DNA from: Nageia nagi
Lineage: Eukaryota; Pinophyta
Assembly: GCA_050084985.1 (NCBI GenBank)
Contig: JBITNC010000001.1
Location: 113,460,001 to 113,524,000 of the forward strand
Direction: 5' to 3'
Length of the DNA: 64,000 bases
The notes under the pieces are model-generated. The model worked only from the letters and a program-made list of their open reading frames with translations. It did no database searches and was not told the DNA's origin. The number at the start of each line of letters is the position of its first letter. Positions within the stretch are counted from its first letter, which is position 1. Shown in pieces: positions 22,966 through 34,053 of this stretch. A program made the position numbers and the translations under genes.

Positions 22966-23870
22966 GGAAAGTATGCAATCAAAGAAGATAACTCCCATGT
23001 TCTAGATCAAATAGTAAATACCATATCATTAGTGGATGAAGAAATTTATTTTGCAATTCGAAGAGGATGTCCAAGTTTTATCCCAAATCCAGTCACTACT
23101 AAACAAGTAAGTCTTCTAAGAAATCCAAAAGCTTACAATATGATAAAGAAATTGAAAACTACTCCTGATAATATTAGCTTATATGATCTCATTGGTACAT
23201 AAAAATATATAGAGAGATCTCATATGAGTTGTTTAACAAAGAAAAAGTCCCACAAATATTTTTGTTGCTTTATTTTTTGAGAAAATCCAATCTAAGAAAG
23301 TAATGTAATTACCATTTCCAAATCTAGAAAACTTACTAAAGAAGTTATTTCTAAGTGTCTATCCCTCTTTATTACACCTATGATACATGATCAAGAAATT
23401 AAAAGAATAATGGTAGATCATGGATCAATTGTAAATGGTTGTTCTAAAACATTCTTGCAAGATATCCAAAATAATGATGTCTAAATTCCCCCATCGATTA
23501 ACCATGATTCTATATTATAGCCTTTGATAGTTCATCTAAGATACCCCTAGGTTTAATATCACTCCCAATCACACTAGGCGCATGAACTGTTGGAACTTAT
23601 TTTCATATCGTGAGTGGTAAACTTTCTTATAATTTGCTACTAGGAGGAGCTTGTCTTAATGATATGGATGCATTACCTTCTACAATTTATTATCTTTTGA
23701 AACTTGAATATGAAGGAAAAATACACACAATATTAAAAAATCTAGAGCCTTATGCATTATGTAATTTGGAAGATTTGGATATTGAAAGGTTAGATATGCA
23801 TCATGCTAACTTATTTTATGTCACTCCAAGAGAAGTTAAATTAATATTAATAAGGGAATATATATAATTT
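22966..23870 (+). pseudogene. Tat-type aspartic protease region (element A)
   Basis: A continuation of gag with several stops. The active-site region reads 'RIMVDHGSIVNGC' with the D-x-G-S core at 23,416-23,427. The segment downstream, open at 23,610-23,867, has 'YNLLLGGACLNDMDALPSTI', the conserved block between protease and reverse transcriptase of plant gypsy elements. The usual Arg-Pro/Ala-Trp of that block is replaced by Gly-Ala-Cys. The protease would cleave Gag-Pol. Inactive because of frame breaks. Confidence 0.7.
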
Positions 23871-25213
23871 CATATTGTAAACTCAAGAATGAGAACATAC
23901 AAAATTCCAAAATTGGATCCATTAGCCTCTATCAAATAGCTTAGATGATAAAAAATATTATAGTTTGAGCAATGCCCACACCATGTTGAGGGGCATCCAT
24001 GCATTGATAATGAAGGGCACTCAAGATATTCTTGCTCTGCAACATATTTGTCTCCCAACATTAATCTAACAATGAAAGAAAAATAAATAAATAAATCATG
24101 GGTAATGTTTACACCTCTTTTCCATCCATTTTACAAAAAAGTATATGACACAAAATTACAATTATAAAGGAGGGGGTTAAGAAAAAACAAAATAATGAAT
24201 ATATTCTTTTCCTACAGATTTAAGAGCTCAAAAATATAAAAAGGGTTGGGTAGTGATCAAAATACTAAGAAAAATTTAGGACCTATAAAATTTGTTCCAA
24301 AATGTAATATGATAGAACTTTGTGATGAAATTGATGAATATTTATAGATTGATGATACTATTCCTTGAGTTTGAATTCTTTGCTATTGATGATAATTTAT
24401 TGGAGTATATGGGAGCATATTTAGAATTTCCCAAATCAAATGAAAAAGTCCAATCAAATTATTTTCTTAGTCAACGTGGCTATTTTGGACAAAAAGTAAA
24501 TTTCAATGAGGTTTTTCAAATACAAAAGGTTGATGATGAAGAGGATTAGGTCTATGATGTTCATGGGTTAGAAGAGTTACCTTCCTTACTACAAAAGAAA
24601 GATGAACTAGCTTTTTCTGTTGAAGAGTTAGTTGATATCAATATTAGCACAAGTGACCAAAAAATAATGATCAAGATTAGAGATGCTCTTCCTATAATTT
24701 TATTGAATGTAACAAATTTTTGAATGGTCTTATTCTAATATGTCTAGTTTAGATCCAAGTTTTACCATGCATAGTTTGCCACTCAAAAAAAGAGAGAAAA
24801 ATTTGTTAAAAATACCGAGAAAAATGAATCCTTCTAAGGCATTGTTAGTCAAGAAAGAGATTGAAAAATACTTGAATGTTGGTTTTATTAGGCCTATAGA
24901 ATACTCATAATGTATGACTAATATTATTCCTATCACCAAACCTACAAGAGAGATAAGAATTTACATTGATTTTAGATACATTAATAATACTTACCCAAAA
25001 TATGGTTTTCCATTGCTAAGCATTGATATGATTATGGATAGTATTACTAGTAATGATACTTTATCTTTCATGGATGAATTCTTAGGATATAATCAGATTT
25101 TAATCAATCTAGCTGATTAACATAAAATAACTTTTAGTACACCATGGGGTAATTTTTGTTGGAAGGCTATACCTTTTAGTTTAAAAAATGCATGATTTAC
25201 ATCTACAAGAGCT
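23871..25213 (+). pseudogene. Reverse transcriptase, N-terminal part (element A)
   Basis: After a decayed linker, the fingers/palm segment is recognisable: an open stretch at 24,914-25,120 with 'NIIPITKPTREIRIYIDFRY', 'YPKYGFPLLSIDMIMD' and 'LSFMDEFLGYNQILIN', then 'TPWGNFCWKAIPFSLKNA' up to about 25,190. A last degraded block, 'FTSTRA', ends at 25,213, where related elements read TYQRA. The protein breaks off here, just before the YxDD box, and resumes at 47,384. Multiple stops precede this segment. It would copy element RNA into DNA. Confidence 0.85.
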
Positions 25214-26880
25214 TGATCCCAATGATTAAATTGATACTGATGAGGATAATGATACTGAATCTACAAGTTCTAGTAGGAAGATGGATATTATTGGAAAAAC
25301 TCCTAATAAGCTTAAAATGACTATTGATGATTATGATTTTAAAAATATATGTTTGGGAAGCCATGATGATACTTATGATAGTGATGTTGAAATTGATGAG
25401 TTAGATAGGATTATTAAACATATTAGATCAATAAAGAAATTGGTATCTAATAAAGATAAATTGGAGTATTATCTTACTGGCAATTTTGAGCAAATTATTG
25501 ATATCTTAACAAATTATGAGTTGTTAGAAGTAGGATCAGAAATATTGCAATCCTTGGATAGTTTATTTTTCTATAAAATTACATGATCCAAAAAATAAAG
25601 GGTATCTACTATAACAAAGGGTGTTGATAATGATGTGCAAGATTATTTATACACCACCATCAACATGGAATCAATGCATATGACTCTACAAAAGGGGGTA
25701 ATTGAAGAATTTAATGAGGAAAGTGAGGTCAAGTATAAACACTTGGTAACATAATTTGATGATCATCATATGATGTGGCCATTTCTACAATTAAAAGAAG
25801 TTGAATTGAGAAAGGAAAAAGAAAATAAAAATCCCACTCAAATTAGCACTATACCACCAAAAACCCTTGCACCACCCCCAAAAGATAATACACCAATAGT
25901 GCAAATCTAACCACCAAAGCAAACTCCTATAGTATCAAATAATCAAAAAATAATGGATGAAAGAATCAAGAAATTAGAAGAATTGCTCAATTATGATGAA
26001 GATAATTTCTTATTTTGTTTAAAATATCCACTGACAGGTAGAATTATTTCTAAATTGCTTGTTGGTAAAAAGAGTGTAAAATTTACAAAATTTGATGGTT
26101 TGCAATATCTAAAAATGCATGTTAGAAAATTTCAAGAGGAATCTATGGAATATATTCATGATAAATATGTGCTTGTAAAATTGTTTTCAAGTAGTTTAAA
26201 AGATGATGCATTAAAATGGTATTTGACTCTTTCTAAAAAAAACATTTATAAATATGAAAATTTGGTTTATAAATTTTTGAAAATTTTTAGAATATTGCAA
26301 AAAAAGTTCAATTCAAAGATTTATGTAAAGATAAGAAATTGCCTAACAAATCTTTATCTATTTTGTAAAAATACGAAAAGAAACTACAAATAAAATCTTT
26401 TTTCTTGAGAAAGATCTAAAGGATACTTTCACAAATGCTTTATCACCTATGTATAAGTTGTTGGTTATCTCTAATCATGGACTTACAATAGCTATAATGA
26501 TAGACATTTTATTTAAAAAGGAAGATTGTATCAAGCAAATAGATAAGAAATGATATCAAAAAATCTAAATGTATGAATCATGAGATAAACCAAAAGTAAA
26601 TGAAAAGAAACCTCAAGTGTATACAAAGAAAACTGAAGTTACTATAGCCAATGTTGATAGAAACATGAATAAATCACAAAGAAGAATATTTACAAAGCTA
26701 ACCAATACTAGTGATAATATTATTAATGTGTTATTAAAAGAAGAACTTATTAAGCTTCCACCAATGATTCAACACCACTTTCTTAATGGTGTTCCTAAGA
26801 ATTACAGGTATGAGGAATTTTGTAATTATCATAGGACACTAGGGCATTTAACAAGAAATTGAAAGGTATTAAGGAATATA
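25214..26880 (+). pseudogene. gag-like pseudogene of element B
   Basis: An acidic N-terminal frame ('TDEDNDTESTSSSRKMD' near 25,240-25,290, open at 25,281-25,586) is followed by a Pro/Gln-rich linker and then a gag core at 25,953-26,393: 'SVKFTKFDGLQYLKMHVRKF', 'SSSLKDDALKWYL' and 'NLVYKFLKIF'. A further open piece at 26,617-26,862 ends in 'FCNYHRTLGHLTRN', the counterpart of the zinc-finger-like motif of gag A, with the final Cys replaced by a stop. It is clearly related to, but different from, the gag of A, which supports B being a separate Tat-like family. Confidence 0.7.
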
Positions 26881-26893
26881 ATTCAATATTTCA

Positions 26894-26991
26894 TTGAGAA
26901 GAAATAAATTTAGATGGATGATCATATTGAAGCAAAATATGGTTGAGAAGAAATAAATTTAGATGGATGATCATATTGAAGCAAAATATGG
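26894..26991. repeat. Perfect 49-bp tandem duplication
   Basis: 26,894-26,942 is repeated without a mismatch at 26,943-26,991. Its surroundings are heavily decayed, so the duplication is recent. Confidence 0.95.
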
Positions 26992-27987
26992 GCCTGTACA
27001 CCTTGATAATGGATAATTAGAGATATTTACAAATCCATTAGCAAGAACAACCCAACAACAAAAGGGATTCATCATTTTGCTAAGTAATAAAAATTGCATG
27101 AATTATTATTTCATTAACAAATATGGATGTAGAGAACTTTAGAAATAAACACGCAAGGGCTATAGTGAAAAGAACACAAAACATGATGGACAAGATTATG
27201 GAAAAAACATTACTAATGATGTGCAAAACTGCATGCACCCTACTAATAGCATGAAATATACTAGTAACAAGGCCCTTATTTTTGTATATACATTTTCCAA
27301 ATGCATATGGGTTGCTAAACCATTCCATGTATGCAAAGTTATTTCTTAAAGTTGAAAATTTTCAATTTGTAGTGTATAATAGGTAGGTTATTTTCTAGGA
27401 GATAAATAGGTATAGTTCATGGTCATAAGGGATAATTCATTATTTTATTAGTTTTCTAGGAAAGTTATAAAAATTCCCTCATATATTTTTCATTCTAAAT
27501 TGTTAACAACCATGCCATTAATGGTGTTCAACTTGTTCATACACTGCTAACAATGTGCATTTCATGGACTAGAATAAAAATGCATAGTATATTCTTTATC
27601 CTAAAAGCCTATTTAATTGTTATAAGGGGTGGATATTAAATTTTAAGTTCACTAAAAAGAAAAAACTCATTTGTATTCATTTTTTGCAATATTGGAATTT
27701 TGTTCATTTGATGTTAAACTTTGTTGTTACATATTTCTTATATATTGTTATGGATAGGTTTGATGAATAGGTGAATTCAAGTCATTATGTTCATTGTTAT
27801 TTTACCAAATGTGAGTTACATGACATGTATGGTTCATTGTTAGCAAATTTGATACTTTTCCTTTGATATTCAATTTGTAAATTATAAAAATATAAATTTT
27901 AAATAACCAGACTATTCATCCATAACATAAAACATAAACTTAAAACATACATGCAAAACTATAAATAAGAAGTGCAGACAAAATGAG

Positions 27988-27988
<1 letters not shown>
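26992..27988. other. Unassigned interior of element B
   Basis: Short frames only; no pol motif recognised on either strand. Confidence 0.4.

Positions 27989-28052
<64 letters not shown>
27989..28052. repeat. (TA)n microsatellite
   Basis: Uninterrupted TA dinucleotides over about 64 bp, just past the 3' end of PMD pseudogene 2. Confidence 0.97.
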
Positions 28053-28054
<2 letters not shown>

Positions 28055-28074
28055 CACAAAAAGTATGGATCCAT

Positions 28075-29880
28075 ATCTCATGGTACAATCTAGTGGTGAG
28101 CACTAATACCACTACTCCTAACATCATCAAGACTAGGTCTCCTCCTACTACCAATACTCTATTTAGAAATGGAAATCCAACATGATATATCACTAGCATT
28201 GATCCCATGAGAGGCCATTAATTCCTTGGACATCTCATATTTACTCCTAAGTATTATGATATCATTGTCCCTTTTTTCTATCTTATCCATAAGTTGTTGG
28301 ATGAAATCCCATTACTCATTTGAAGGAGGCATATCCATCCTCTCCTATAACCTTTTCATGGATTGATCCATGGAGGTTATTTATGCATCCCTCACTACAA
28401 GTGTGTACTATAGGGAGGATAGCTTTGATTGAAATCCTAAAACCATAGTCTTAAAAGGCTTAAGCCTCTCAATAGCTACCTTTAAACTAGCAACTTGGGT
28501 GGTTTTCTCTACTGCAAATACATAAATATCATAAGTTAGTTTATTTCCAATAGCATGTTAACCTAAAAAATAAAAAGAGGAATAAATTATTAAGTGTATT
28601 ATACAATATTACCTATTTTCGTAAGTGATCCTACCTTAACCAAAGTGTCTAAACCTAGTTTTAGTACAAATGACTACTCATGTACTAGTATATCATTCAT
28701 GGGATTATTTATCTTTTTCTCATCCTCATTGGATGACTCCTCTAAGGGATTGGCTTCTATATCCTCATCCTCATCATCCTCCATGTCTAATGGGATTGGT
28801 TTAACTATGGCCCACCATGCTATGTATCCTCATCTTGCACCTAGATCCATAAAAATTACCTCTATGGGATCTATTATGTGTCACTCCTCCCTCTCAAATC
28901 TCTATCTTATATAATAAATAGGGGTAGGTTGAATATCCTATCATATACCAAACTACCTCAATACTTACTATGGTAAATAAGACTCTACAAGCTTCCTCCT
29001 ATTCTAGAGAAAGCATGGTTTCCTTATCCATGCAAGCTAGTGTGCATCCTCCTCCCAAATGTAGTAGACATAGGATACCCTTACTAAGTCTAACTACAAT
29101 TCATCTATATTATGCCTTCTCACCTCTAATGTCCATGGGTACCTATACCCATGTGGTACAAATACCCAACAAGTCAAAGAAATATTTGAGGGGTATTCCC
29201 TCACTCTCTAAATCCCAACTGATCAAATCACAACTATCTTCTTATACACCCACACTTGTAGTAAGTCAGAATAAGAAATAGTAATGTTTAATTTATTAAC
29301 AAAAATAAAATTATGTAAATCCCTATAAAGTTGTGCTAATACAATAGGAGCCAATGCATACCTTGTTGCCCTAGCATAAATATCTTAAAAAATCTACACC
29401 ATCCACAAAGGAAAGGATGAATTGCTCTTCATGTCTAGGCATAAATAAGTGCATATAATGGAGGCAATCAATAGCCTTAAATGCTAGGTAGGAGAGTAAA
29501 ACTTGCATGCCTTTGATAAATGCAAGGACCTGTGTTCCTAGTCATGGTCTCCCTCCCTTGTTAACAATGTCACCAAAGTCTGTTGGTCTTCACTGTTACT
29601 AATCTCCACATGATTCACTAACTATCCTTGAATAGGGATCCCCCATATCCTATATACATCCATAAGAGTGATCATTATTTCACTTAGGGGTAGATGAAAT
29701 ATGTTGGTATCTTGATCCCAACTCTCTACCAATGTTTTCAAAAGAGGTAGGTCATGTTGTATATGCCCAACCACAACTAGGTCATTCAAGTTGGATCTCA
29801 TGAGGATATCATCCTCATGGTTTGTTCTTGGCCACCCCTTGACCTTCTCTAATGTTGTCATCAACATGGATCCCCCCTAA
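28075..29880 (-). pseudogene. Plant mobile domain (PMD) pseudogene 2
   Basis: On the minus strand the N-terminal block at 29,622-29,867 reads 'LVESWDQDTNIFHLPLSE', then 'ITLMDVYRIWGIPIQG', the PMD signature also seen in PMD pseudogene 1. Downstream, after stops, come 'ATRYALAPIVLAQLYRDL' and 'LLQVWVYKKI', corresponding to the conserved helical part of the domain. A coiled-coil-like C-terminal segment between 28,510 and 28,150 includes 'QQLMDKIEKRDNDIIILRSK'. Length and block order match a PMD protein with a C-terminal coiled coil. It lies antisense inside element B, between the gag-like gene and the 3' LTR, where Tat/Ogre-lineage elements often carry extra ORFs. Several stops and shifts make it a pseudogene. 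Confidence 0.72.
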
Positions 29881-30211
29881 TAATAATCTTTCAATATTTC
29901 AAAATAAAAAAATAAAATTTCATAAGAAAATTTTTCTAAAACCTACAATTAACTACAAACTAAAGTAGTAAAATACCAAAAATAAAAATAATAAAATGAA
30001 ATATGAAATGAACCTCCCTGGGGGCAAGTAAAAAACAAATTACAAAAACCTTATTATTTTTAAATAAGGTTAAATAAAAAGGAAAAATGAAAGAAATAAA
30101 AACACAAATGCACTCACCACATGTTCAAATGATAGGCTATGTAGATATTCTACAACATGCCCCCTCTATTGTGCAATAGGTCTCTCAAGATTATGACAAC
30201 CATCATTGATC
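29881..30211. other. Short unassigned interval upstream of PMD pseudogene 2
   Basis: AT-rich; would hold the promoter side of the minus-strand PMD gene. Ends at the insertion point of element D with GATC. Confidence 0.4.
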
Positions 30212-30736
30212 TGTAATCACTAGATGCTTATAGCATACTTGAGTCCTCACTTATGGATTCAAATAAAAATAGTTAGCCATTATGAGATCATACAAATTGC
30301 ATACAAATTTAAAATTTGCTCAATGTAGACTACAAAACTAGCAATCTCAAACACACAAAAAGATCAACACACTGATTTACCTTGGTTCACCCAATGTGGG
30401 CTAATGTAGCATGGAATTGGAGCCTTCTCTTGTCTTTATCTATGGACATTACAATATTACATGCATAGAGAAATACCATCAACAAAATGGCAATACAATC
30501 TCCTACAATTATTGTAATCTCTTATAATAAGAAGAAAATACAATCTTAGAACTATAAAACTCTAGAATGACTCTTGGTCTTCCTTCAAATCCTACAATCC
30601 CTAAATTTACAAAATCTCAAAACACCATTTAAAGAAACAAGGGGGGTGGCATGCTCTTTAATAAGTCTTGAATCACCTCAAAAATGCCTTCTTAACATCA
30701 ATTATGGAAGACAAAATAGTTATTCTGCCTAACACA
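30212..30736 (-). repeat. 3' LTR of element D, left piece
   Basis: Aligns to 43,961-44,490 of the other LTR. Element E is inserted at its right edge. Confidence 0.88.
30732..30736. repeat. Target site duplication of element E, left copy (degraded)
   Basis: ACACA here versus ACATG at 39,371-39,375. The uninterrupted LTR of D near 44,490 reads CCCAACATGTCAAC at this point, so ACATG is the original target. Confidence 0.6.
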
Positions 30737-31240
30737 TATTGGAATGTATAATGTATTATTGTAAAGGTTTGTATTAAATCTTCTATGTAAGTTCACTAAT
30801 ACTTAAGGGTATCATTTGATACCTTAAGTATTTAAGTGAATATGATAATGTAACTTGTAATACACTCCATTTCATGAGCATGCCCCTTGGGTAAAAGGAT
30901 GTGCATGTCATGCTTTTGTACATTGGATAAAAGGGAGATCCAAAGAGAGATTTTGGCCTATAAATAGAAGGCTTCCTCTTTGTGATTATGCACCAATTGT
31001 GGAGTAAATTTATGTTATAGGATAGTGGTTAGGAGAAAAGAGTAGGAGGATTGTAAGAGATTTGTATTTGTGATTGAAGTAAAGATCTAGTTAGTGGATG
31101 TACTCCTAGTTGGAGTAACCACTTTACATCTTGAGTTAGTTTGTGAGATTATCTTATTTGTGAGTTAATTAGATGTGTATTATGAGTTTTCAAGAGATCT
31201 TGGTTGTATATAAATTATCTTGTTAGTGTTAGTTCCTTCA
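30737..31240 (+). repeat. 5' LTR of element E
   Basis: Begins TATTGGAATG (TG mutated to TA) and ends CCTTCA, the same length as the 3' LTR. Confidence 0.93.
30959..30966 (+). promoter_or_regulatory. TATA box of element E
   Basis: TATAAATA preceded by TTTTGGCC. It is conserved in the 3' LTR (39,089-39,096) and in the LTR of element F (59,817-59,824), as is the upstream word GTGCATGTCATGCTTTT. Confidence 0.65.
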
Positions 31241-31243
31241 AAT

Positions 31244-31255
31244 TGGTATCAAATC
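31244..31255 (+). promoter_or_regulatory. Primer-binding site of element E
   Basis: TGGTATCAAATC, three bases past the LTR end, two changes from the initiator-Met consensus. Confidence 0.8.
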
Positions 31256-31733
31256 ACCTTGGAAGCTTCTCTTCACATCCTAAGTGTGGAAGCTCTTCTT
31301 TAACATTTTTGGAGGTGCTTCATCCTTATTCATCATCTTTGGAGGTTTACTCTTCTTGTTTGAGGTAAAATAATTTAGAGGTATAGCCTTTTTTTGTTGT
31401 TGTTCATTTTGATACTAACATTCTTTTATGTTTATGTTAGTCCAACCAATATATACATTATTGCTCATTTTGTTTACTAACAATTTTTTTTATTAAGTAA
31501 TTGAGCAATAATACATTATGATCAAAATATTTTTTTCCTTATACTAACCTCTTATGTAGTTGCAATTTCTTCAAAGTTATTTAATAACTTGGTACATTTC
31601 CTAAAGAGAATAGTATACAATTTAAAAAAAAAACATTTTATCATTTATGGAAGAATTTTTTTCTACCTTGAGTTTTTAATGGGGTGATTTTTTTTTATAT
31701 ATACATATTTTGTTAAAAAAAAAGGAGGTGGTC

Positions 31734-31736
<3 letters not shown>

Positions 31737-31804
<68 letters not shown>

Positions 31805-31865
31805 ATATATGTATGTATGTATGTATGTTATATGTATGTATGTATGTATGTGTTTATGTATGTAT
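31737..31865. repeat. Compound microsatellite (TTA)n(TA)n(GTAT)n
   Basis: TTA units to about 31,772, then TA units to about 31,810, then GTAT/TGTA units. The matching place in element F has only a short TA run (60,483-60,498). Confidence 0.95.
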
Positions 31866-31929
31866 ATAAAACTTGGCAAACCCCACCACCTAGTGACCTA
31901 CTACCTTGGTAGCCCCCTATTGCCTAGCA

Positions 31930-32081
31930 GCCTCCTTTGCACCACCTCCTCCTTGCTCATAATGGCGATTACCCTAGTGGCCTCCTTCACACCACCCCCC
32001 TCCCTGCTCACAACAATGGTGGCCCTATTAGCCTCCTTTGCACCACCCCCCTCCCTACTCATGGTGATAACTGCTGGCCTA
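31930..32081. repeat. Three 50-bp C-rich tandem repeats in the leader of E
   Basis: Units start near 31,931, 31,981 and 32,032, each with GCCTCCTT(T/C)(G/A)CACCACC and a following GCTCA. They are not tandem in element F. Confidence 0.8.
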
Positions 32082-34053
32082 CCATGCTCAATCCTCACAA
32101 CCTCAAGATTCCCCTGTAGTCGCACTCCCTTCTCACACCGTTGCTAGCTCCTTTCCCATTGTGCCTCTTGCTCATAGCCTACCATTGCTATCTCCACCAT
32201 GCCATCATGCTTGAAATTTGAAGCCTACCCCTACCACCCTACATGGCTCCTATGGTTCATGAAGTTGGGGGGTGTCTTCCTTCTCCTAACTCATTGCCCC
32301 TCTTCCTACTCTCTCCCTTATGCATTTTCCATTTTCCAAGTCTATGCTTTGACCTTTTAGTTTATCTTTCTTTTTACAAGTAAAAAGGTGGGAGACATGA
32401 TAATTATTTATTTTGATACCATCTTTTGTATTAAAGTCATTCGTTTTCTTTCTTGCAAGTAATCTTAGGTGCATATTCACATGCTTAGTTTTTTTTCTTA
32501 AATGTGAATCCTGCATATTTAATGCACTATGACTTAAAGTAGAGTGAGATTCAAAATTTAATGATGATTTATTTAATTTTGCCTACTTGTAGAAAAGTAA
32601 TCATTTAATGCATATAAATATGTGGGGGTGTGTTTTCCATTTAAAATGGAAGATATTATTTGCAATATAAGGTACCTTCAATTGCTCACTTAGGAATATG
32701 TTTTAGAAATGACATTTTTTCCTTGGTGGTACTTTTTTAAATTTTTTTGCATGCTCAAAGTACTTAAATATGGAATCTTTTTACTTTGGTAAAACTAAAT
32801 ATTTTTACTTACATTGCAAATGCTTTACAAAATAAAAAAAGAAAGGGGATAATTCCTATTTTAATAATCTTTAGAAAATAATTTTAGCATACAAGTATTT
32901 TTTTAGTTAAATTTCTAAGGTAAACTAGTATGATATCTTCAAGGATAAATGTTTAAATAAAAGAAAGGGGAATTTGTATAATTTTTACTTAAATATTTAT
33001 CTATATATTGCATGTTAGAGTTAACAAAATATTGCATCTTTTTAAATTTATTTTACAAAGATAACTTATGCAAAGTAATAGGATAATGCATGCTTACTTA
33101 AATTTATTAAGTTAAATGATGCATGCTTCCTATTTTTTTAAGTTAATGATGCATTCTTAATTTTTTAAGTTATAGGATTGACACATGCCAATATTTTTAT
33201 GAATAGTATGGAATGGAATTGTGCAAAATAAGGAATAATGTAAAGATGTCCTTTAGGGGTTGGTAAACAAAACCCATTGGATACTTAGGTTTCAAATTTT
33301 TTGCATAGACGATGTTTTACTTATGCTCTTTTACTTCATGTTTTACATTTTGATTTATTTTCTTATGTAAACAAAAAAAAATGCATATATTCATATGAGA
33401 AACCCCCTAAAATGAATATATCTACATGTACATTCTATAACATGACTTGTTTAGGGAGCCATGAGGTGAGGATATGCGGATAGGAGCATTTAAGTTCAAT
33501 GATCTAAGTGATGAAAATTTCATACTTCTTAATTGCTCCTAAGTTCTTTATTGGTCTAAATATAACTCTATTAGGTGGATAGGCATTTGTGTAGTGATAC
33601 CACATGTCTGCATGTCCATTTAGGAATTATCTTGATAACCAAGGAGTATAATTTAAAACCTAATCAATATTAATAATTTGGTCGATCCAATAAACATCAA
33701 AACTTTGAAAAATAGCTAGTACTTCTTCTTGTGAGAGTATATTGCTATCCAAGGGGAACTAGTTGAGGATTGGTAGAACCTAGGCTCCTCTTATGTGGGC
33801 ATCTAGGTGAAGGCCTAAGTTTAGATAAGAAAATAAGCCTCAACAATGTAACTCTATATCTATGGTTCTTGAGATGAGAAATATGTTTGGGTACATGGGT
33901 TATTATTTGAATTGTAAAATATTTGCACTTGTGAATCAAATCAAGCATATCTTAGTGTTAAATGTAACACATATTATTTACTTGGTTAAAACTTAACATT
34001 TAATGTTGTTTATTGAAACCACATGTTTATTATTTCAAATTCTTATGTAGCAA

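Larger units (their letters stand above)
31241..34053 (+). other. 2.8-kb untranslated leader of element E
   Basis: Lies between the primer site and gag. It contains microsatellites at 31,737-31,865, a GC-richer C-heavy block at 31,880-32,330 (with three 50-bp repeats at 31,930-32,081), and a later zone of repeated GATGCATGCTT and TTTTTAAGTT words (33,086-33,178). It ends in blocks strongly conserved with element F, such as 'GGTAAACAAAACC' and 'AGCCATGAGGTGAGGATA'. It is nearly equal in length to the leader of F (2,788 bp). No convincing ORF is shared between the two. Confidence 0.75.

Noticed and set aside
27912-28208. Minus-strand frame with a Tyr-Ile repeat
   Set aside because: The frame runs through the (TA)n microsatellite; the repeat peptide is a translation artefact.
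31710-32147. Plus-strand 145-codon frame in the leader of E
   Set aside because: It runs through a compound microsatellite and a C-rich repeat, is not conserved in the collinear leader of F, and has no recognisable domain.
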